Shown: piece after piece, positions 59,123 through 64,000 of the stretch
How positions within the stretch are numbered: the first letter of the stretch is position 1
Layout: every line of letters starts with the position of its first letter
Assembly: GCF_001746835.1 (NCBI RefSeq)
Contig: NZ_CP016094.1
Span: 3,115,501 to 3,179,500, forward strand
DNA from: Lacunisphaera limnophila
GTDB taxonomy: Bacteria > Verrucomicrobiota > Verrucomicrobiia > Opitutales > Opitutaceae
Direction of reading: 5' to 3'
Length of the DNA: 64,000 bases
The notes under the pieces: model-generated
The model's input: only the letters and a program-made list of their open reading frames with translations
Database searches by the model: none
Told to the model about the DNA's origin: nothing
Made by a program: the position numbers and the translations under genes

Positions 59123-61324
59123 TTATTTTTCGCCTGCCGCCAGTTGCACCCTGAGTATGGCCGGCTCACCGGTGGGCAGACGACAGACGAAATTTTCGCA
59201 CACGTACGCCATCGGTGCACCGGCGGGATCGTCCGGGAGTGCGCGGATGAACTCGACCCGGGACTCCAGGTAAGCCCGGCTCACCCGGTCAATACGGACC
59301 AGCACTCGGCGCGGCAGATAGCGCCGCCAGACTTCCCGCACCAGGTCCGCGGTGCCGGGTTGGCCGGGTTCGCCCTGGATGAGAATCTGTTGGGGCGTAC
59401 CTTCCAGCCAGCCGATCGCAGCGAGCATCTGGGGCAGGGAGAAAGGGGCCTGCGCGAGCTGCGCGGAAAAGGCGCGGGCGGTCCGCGCCGCCCGCGCGTG
59501 CCAGTCGGGCCGGTGCAACAGGGCGGCCAGACGGGCGAGGTTGCGGATCGCGACCGAGTTGGGCGAGGGCTCGGCACCATCGTCGCTGACCTTGAGTCGC
59601 AGCAACACGTCGTCGGCCCCGGCGGTGCTGGCAAAATAACCGCCGTCGGTCTCGTCCCAGAACAGCTGATCTTGGATGTCCTGCAACTCCGCCGCCCAGG
59701 CCAGCGTGGGGGCGTCGAAGGTGGCCTCATACAGGTCGAGCAAGCCCTGGATCAGGAAGGCGTAGTCCTCGGCAAAGCCGCGCCCGTCCGGGCGTCCAGC
59801 CCGGTAACAGTGCGCGAGCCGGCCGGTCGCGGGGTCACGGAGCTGGTTGTGCAGGAAGGTGGCGGCGCGCGCCGCGGTGGCGGCGTGTTCGGGCGCATCC
59901 AGCACCTGCGCCGCACGGGCGAAGGCGGATATCATCAGGCCGTTCCATGCGGTGACAATCTTGTCGTCGCGCAGCGGACGCGGACGGGCCGCGCGATGGG
60001 TGCGGAGGGCGTCGCGGGCGCGATCGAGCACGGCCTGCACCTCGGCCTCGCGCCGTTCAAAGTGTCGCGCGACGGCGGCCATGGGCTGGGCGCGGTACAG
60101 CACGTTCCAGCCGGCCGGGGCGGGGTCGGTCCCCGCGGTCAGGTTGCCCTCCGGCTGCAGACCATAGGCATAGGCGAAAAGGGCGGCGTCGCCGGGTCCG
60201 AGAACCTCGGTGAGTTCGGCCATGGTCCAGGCGTAGAAGGCGCCCTCCGCGTGTCCGCCCGGTTGGTCGGGGGCGGCGCTCTCGGCGTCCTCCGCGGTGT
60301 AGAAGCCGCCCTCCGGGGCGGTGAGCCGCTCGCGCACGTAGCCGAGCGTGTCCACGGCGGTGTCCCGAAAGGTCGGATCCGCGGTCAGTTGCGAGGCCGT
60401 GAGGAATACGCCGGCCAGCTGGGCCTGGTCATAGAGCATCTTCTCGAAGTGGGGGATGCGCCAGGCCGCGTCGACGGCGTAGCGGTGGAAGCCGCCGCCC
60501 AGCTGGTCGTGAATGCCGCCGGCCGCGAGCGCGTGCAGCGAGCGCGTGGCCAGGTTCCGCGCCTGTTGGCGTCGCGCGGGATCGGCGGCGGTGGCGGCCT
60601 CATCCAGGAGGAAATCGAGCATCACAGGATTGGGAAACTTCGGCGCGCCTTCGAAGCCGCCGTGCACCGGGTCAAAGGCGGCCTGCGCGGCAGCCAAGCC
60701 CCGCCCGCGCAGCTCCGCCACGGGCAGCTGCCCCGCTCCGGCGCTCAGGCGGGATTCCGTGACCAACGCCTGCCACACGGTTGCGGCCTGCGTGGTGAGC
60801 TTGTCGGGCGCCTGCTGCCACAGATCCGCCAGGCGGGTGGAGATGTCTCGCAGGGCTGGCAGACCCGCGTCGCGATCCCGGGGAAAATAGGTGCCGCCGA
60901 ACAGCGGCTTGAGTTCCGGGGAGAGCCAGACCGTCAGCGGCCAGCCGCCGGCGCCGGTGGTGGCTTGCACAAAGGTCTGGTACACCCGGTCCACATCGGG
61001 CCGTTCCTCGCGGTCGACCTTGATGCAGATGAAATGGGCATTGAGCAGCGCGGCGGTCGCGGGATCGGCGAAGGACTCGCGGGCCATCACGTGGCACCAG
61101 TGGCAGGTGGAGTAGCCGACCGACAGGAAGATCAGTTTGTTTTCCGCGCGCGCCCGCGCGAAGGCCTCGGGGCCCCACGGATACCAGTCCACCGGCTGCG
61201 ACGCGTGTTGCAGGAGGTAGGGCGAATTTTCGTGCCGGAGCCGGTTGCCGGACTCCTCGGCGGCGGTCAGCCGCATGACGAGCAGCAGCGCCGTGGTGCA
61301 GAGAATGAAAACACGGATCGGCAT
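59123..61324 (-). CDS. DUF255/YyaL-type thioredoxin-domain protein
   Basis: A 733-residue secreted or periplasmic protein. After a signal peptide (residues 1-21), the family start '[29 protein letters not shown]' leads into a thioredoxin-like domain with C74-H-W-C-H78 in 'STCHWCHVM', then '[14 protein letters not shown]' and 'GGWPLTVWL'. An (alpha/alpha)6 barrel follows, like N-acylglucosamine 2-epimerase or glucosidase folds ('[33 protein letters not shown]', quoted in part). Most relatives are cytoplasmic, so the signal peptide is notable. The family's activity is not established. It is a single gene, divergent from the multihaem protein at the window end. Confidence 0.87.
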   Translation of the reverse strand: MPIRVFILCTTALLLVMRLTAAEESGNRLRHENSPYLLQHASQPVDWYPWGPEAFARARAENKLIFLSVGYSTCHWCHVMARESFADPATAALLNAHFICIKVDREERPDVDRVYQTFVQATTGAGGWPLTVWLSPELKPLFGGTYFPRDRDAGLPALRDISTRLADLWQQAPDKLTTQAATVWQALVTESRLSAGAGQLPVAELRGRGLAAAQAAFDPVHGGFEGAPKFPNPVMLDFLLDEAATAADPARRQQARNLATRSLHALAAGGIHDQLGGGFHRYAVDAAWRIPHFEKMLYDQAQLAGVFLTASQLTADPTFRDTAVDTLGYVRERLTAPEGGFYTAEDAESAAPDQPGGHAEGAFYAWTMAELTEVLGPGDAALFAYAYGLQPEGNLTAGTDPAPAGWNVLYRAQPMAAVARHFERREAEVQAVLDRARDALRTHRAARPRPLRDDKIVTAWNGLMISAFARAAQVLDAPEHAATAARAATFLHNQLRDPATGRLAHCYRAGRPDGRGFAEDYAFLIQGLLDLYEATFDAPTLAWAAELQDIQDQLFWDETDGGYFASTAGADDVLLRLKVSDDGAEPSPNSVAIRNLARLAALLHRPDWHARAARTARAFSAQLAQAPFSLPQMLAAIGWLEGTPQQILIQGEPGQPGTADLVREVWRRYLPRRVLVRIDRVSRAYLESRVEFIRALPDDPAGAPMAYVCENFVCRLPTGEPAILRVQLAAGEK

Positions 61325-61586
61325 GGGGGATGCCGTCCTACTTCAGCGCGGAAGCGGGTCGATGCAAGGGTGCGCGCCGCGAAAACAAGATACGCCCAAC
61401 ACTCGCCAACGCGGGCCGAGGCGCGCGCCCGTTTCTGGGGCGAAGCGCAGTGAAAACGGGGCGAGTTGCCGGGGTCGTCATGCGATCAACAATAACTGCG
61501 GAGCGACGGGTCAAAAAATCTGCAATCATGCCTCATTGCCATGCCCCTGAACGATCACCCCTGCCGTGCGCCCAACCGTGCGTAAT

Positions 61587-64000
61587 ATGCCGAAGACCGT
61601 GCTCCGGGCCGGCCTCGGGGTCACCGCCCTCGCGGCGATCGTGGTGGCGGTGCTTTTCGTGCGCAGCCATTACGCGGCGGAGTCCACGCCCGCGCTGCGC
61701 GGCGAGCGGATCGCACGCGAGCAGGGTTGTTTTGCCTGTCACGGGCCGGATGGAAAGGGCGGGGTGGCCGATCCCGGCGCCCGCGGCGGGGTCGTTCCCG
61801 GCTGGGACGGTCGGACGGTCGCCACGTATGCCCTCAATGAGGCGGAGGTGGTCGAGTGGATCCTCGAGGGCCGGCCGGCGCGGCTGAAGGACGTCGACCT
61901 GCACACGGGACGCAAACCGCTGTTGCCGATGCCCGCCTACCGCGACCGGATGTCGGCGGGCCAGCTGGACGATTTGATGGCCTACTTCCGGGCGGTCTCG
62001 GCGTTCGACACCAACATCCCCGCGCTCGCCTACGAGGGGATGGTCGAATCGGAGAAGTATGGCTGCTTCGCCTGCCACGGTCCTGGCGGCGTCGGTGGCG
62101 CGCCGAATCCCGGCAGTTTCAAGGGCCACATCCCCGCCTGGGATGGCGCCGAATACGCGGAGATTGTCCGCGACGAGGGTGAGCTGCGCGAGTGGATCCT
62201 GGACGGTCATCCGCGGCGCCTGTGGGACAACCCGGCGGCGCGTCATTTCCTCGAGGGCCAGCTGGTGCAGATGCCCGTCTACCGGCGCGTGATCTCCGAT
62301 GACCAGCTCGCTAAGATCATGGGCTACGTCCAGTGGCGCCGTACCGAGCGTCCGGCTGCCGAGCGGCACGATCCGGCGCGGCCGACGTTTCCTCCCGAGA
62401 CCGGCCGGCCGGCCTCCCCGGTGTACCGGTCGCCGCTGCATATCGTGCTTTCCCCCGACGGCCGGCAGGCCTGCGTGGTCAACTACACCGCCAACCTGCT
62501 TACCCTGCTCGATGTGCGTTCCCGGCAGGTGATTGCGGAAATTCCGGTCGGCGAACGCCCCACGCAGGCGCGGTATGCGCCCGACGGGCGCACGCTGTAT
62601 GTGAGCTGCACGTGGGGCGGGAAGATTGATGTGGTGGACCTCGCCGAGCGGCGCGTGGTGCGGTCGTTGACCGCCGGCCACGAGCCCTGCGGCCTGACGG
62701 TCTCGGCGGATGGCCGCCGCCTCTATGTCACCAACGTCGTTTCCAGCACGGTATCGATCCTGGATACGGAGACCGGCCAGACCGTGCACGAGACCCCGGT
62801 CGGCGCGCAGCCACGTTTTGCGACGCTCACGCCCGACGGCGCGCGGCTGGCGGTCTCGAATGGGTTGTCCCCGTGGGTTTCGATCCTGGACGCTCGGGAC
62901 GGACGGGAGACCGGCCGGTACGACATGGGCCGGGCGTCCATGCTGCGCGAGATCGTGTGCAGCCCGGATGGCCGCTGGGCCTTCCTGACCAACCTAGTTT
63001 CCCACAACGAGGTGCCGACCGTGCAGATGGAACGGGGCTGGATCAATTCCAACGGCTTCACCGTGCTGGACCTGGCGGAGCCGGGCCGGCGGGTCACGCT
63101 GTTGCTCGACCAATTGCTCTCCGGCGCCACGAATCCGAGCGGGCTCGTGCTGTCAGCCGATGCCCGCAAACTCTACGTGAGCCTGGCGGGCATCCATGAG
63201 ATCGCGATCGTCGATGTGCCCGCGGCGCTGGCGCTGGCGGCCGCCACGCGCACGCCCACCGAGATCCAGCTGCTGGAGGAGGACGTCGAGATCCTGCACC
63301 GCCGCGGGATAGCCCGGCGCCTGCCCGCCGGCGGGCTGGGGCCGCGTTCGCTCGCGTTGAGCGAAGCCACCGGCGAATTGTGGGTGGCCAACTATTTCAG
63401 CGATACGATCACGGTGCTCGACGCGGAGACCGGGGCGCAGCGCGCCGAGATCGCGCTCGGCCCGGTCCAGGCGATGAGCACCTGGCGGGAGGGCGAGTTG
63501 ATGGCCAACGACGGTCGGATCACCTACCAGAACTGGATCAGCTGCACGAGCTGCCACCAGGAGGACACCTCCAGTGACGGCCTGAACTGGGACCTCGCCA
63601 ACGACGGCCTCGGCAACGCGAAGAACAACAAATCGCTGCAGGACACCCATTTTTCCCCGCCGGCGATGTGGAGCGGCGTGCGCGCCGATGTGGCCGACGG
63701 AGTGGGGGCGGGGGAGCGGTTCCAGGGTTTCGTGCCGATGGCCCACGTGCAGGGCCCGATCACCGAGTACCTCTCGCATCCCGACCGGGCGCCGAGCCCC
63801 TACCGGCATGACGACCCGGTGATCCTGGAGCGCGGCAAAAAGCTCTTCGCCGCGGCCGGCTGTGATGTCTGCCATCCCGCGCCGTTCTACACGGATTTGA
63901 AATTCCACGACCTGGGCTTCGGCACCCCCAACGATTTCCGCAGCCGCTTCGACACGCCCTCGCTCAAGAGCACGTACCGCACGGCGCCTTACCTGCATGA
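61587..64000 (+). CDS. Multihaem cytochrome c / YVTN propeller / MauG-like fusion, 3'-truncated
   Basis: The frame stays open to the window end, giving at least 804 residues. A signal-anchor (residues 8-25) leads to two tandem single-haem cytochrome c domains with CFACH at C48-H52 and C160-H164. A YVTN-type beta-propeller spans about residues 285-630 ('VLSPDGRQACVVNY', 'GLTVSADGRRLYVTNVVSSTVSILD'). The third haem motif is CTSCH (C653-H657), and the fourth is CDVCH (C759-H763) in 'GKKLFAAAGCDVCHPAPF', with 'TPSLKSTYRTAPYLH' after it. Those last parts match MauG/di-haem cytochrome c peroxidase family proteins. It is likely a periplasmic redox enzyme, perhaps a peroxidase or post-translational oxidant. 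The substrate and the missing C-terminus are unknown. Confidence 0.85.
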   Translation, partial: MPKTVLRAGLGVTALAAIVVAVLFVRSHYAAESTPALRGERIAREQGCFACHGPDGKGGVADPGARGGVVPGWDGRTVATYALNEAEVVEWILEGRPARLKDVDLHTGRKPLLPMPAYRDRMSAGQLDDLMAYFRAVSAFDTNIPALAYEGMVESEKYGCFACHGPGGVGGAPNPGSFKGHIPAWDGAEYAEIVRDEGELREWILDGHPRRLWDNPAARHFLEGQLVQMPVYRRVISDDQLAKIMGYVQWRRTERPAAERHDPARPTFPPETGRPASPVYRSPLHIVLSPDGRQACVVNYTANLLTLLDVRSRQVIAEIPVGERPTQARYAPDGRTLYVSCTWGGKIDVVDLAERRVVRSLTAGHEPCGLTVSADGRRLYVTNVVSSTVSILDTETGQTVHETPVGAQPRFATLTPDGARLAVSNGLSPWVSILDARDGRETGRYDMGRASMLREIVCSPDGRWAFLTNLVSHNEVPTVQMERGWINSNGFTVLDLAEPGRRVTLLLDQLLSGATNPSGLVLSADARKLYVSLAGIHEIAIVDVPAALALAAATRTPTEIQLLEEDVEILHRRGIARRLPAGGLGPRSLALSEATGELWVANYFSDTITVLDAETGAQRAEIALGPVQAMSTWREGELMANDGRITYQNWISCTSCHQEDTSSDGLNWDLANDGLGNAKNNKSLQDTHFSPPAMWSGVRADVADGVGAGERFQGFVPMAHVQGPITEYLSHPDRAPSPYRHDDPVILERGKKLFAAAGCDVCHPAPFYTDLKFHDLGFGTPNDFRSRFDTPSLKSTYRTAPYLH

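Overview
The window is a high-GC chromosomal segment with dense, mostly non-overlapping genes on both strands. Several features point to the phylum Verrucomicrobia, most likely the Opitutaceae (Opitutus/Lacunisphaera-like): a secretin resembling the Amuc_1098 family, a PEP-CTERM protein, a fused SecDF, a biosynthetic arginine decarboxylase paired with agmatine deiminase and N-carbamoylputrescine amidase, several secreted glycoside hydrolases, and an FG-GAP/UnbV-type protein. The assignment is inferred from gene content only. I see no phage, transposase, CRISPR array, rRNA or convincing tRNA. Most starts lack a clear Shine-Dalgarno sequence, so many were chosen from protein family boundaries and signal peptides.

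Layout. 0-5.2 kb: end of a pilus-like operon (an Amuc_1099-position gene and a secretin), a reverse-strand PEP-CTERM protein, a stand-alone 5'-3' exonuclease and a small conserved-looking protein. 5.2-8.5 kb: an orphan OmpR-type response regulator, divergent from aguB-aguA-lipoprotein, with an operator-like palindrome and tandem repeat between them. 8.7-13.1 kb: ribosomal protein S1 with its terminator, a secreted GH27 alpha-galactosidase, and a sigma-70 factor in convergent orientation sharing a bidirectional terminator. 13.2-17.8 kb: glmS-trpE on the reverse strand and a glgC-type nucleotidyltransferase. 17.8-25.2 kb: lgt, then gcvT-gcvH, an RND efflux pair and a small repeat protein. 25.3-28.4 kb: typA and a 1.27-kb non-coding block holding a strong reverse-strand structured-RNA candidate, a nested inverted repeat and DnaA-box-like sites. 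28.4-37.0 kb: an apiosidase-like hydrolase, a CPBP protease and two unrecognised secreted proteins. 37.1-47.5 kb: hrpB, a TMTC-like membrane/TPR protein, ppc and a GH2 enzyme. 47.6-55.0 kb: speA, yajC-secDF-recJ-dedA. 55.3-64 kb: a CRTAC1/UnbV-like protein, a YyaL/DUF255 protein and a multihaem YVTN-propeller/MauG-like protein that runs off the window.

Working together: speA (47.6 kb) with aguA and aguB (6-8 kb) completes arginine to agmatine to N-carbamoylputrescine to putrescine. yajC and secDF form the accessory Sec complex; lgt serves the lipoproteins. GH27, GH140-like and GH2 enzymes indicate plant or algal polysaccharide use. GlmS, TrpE, Ppc, GlgC and GcvT/H are central metabolism.

The least explained parts are the 27.3-28.4 kb non-coding block, the 1379-residue secreted protein with its upstream partner, and the small RYxxxHP-repeat protein.
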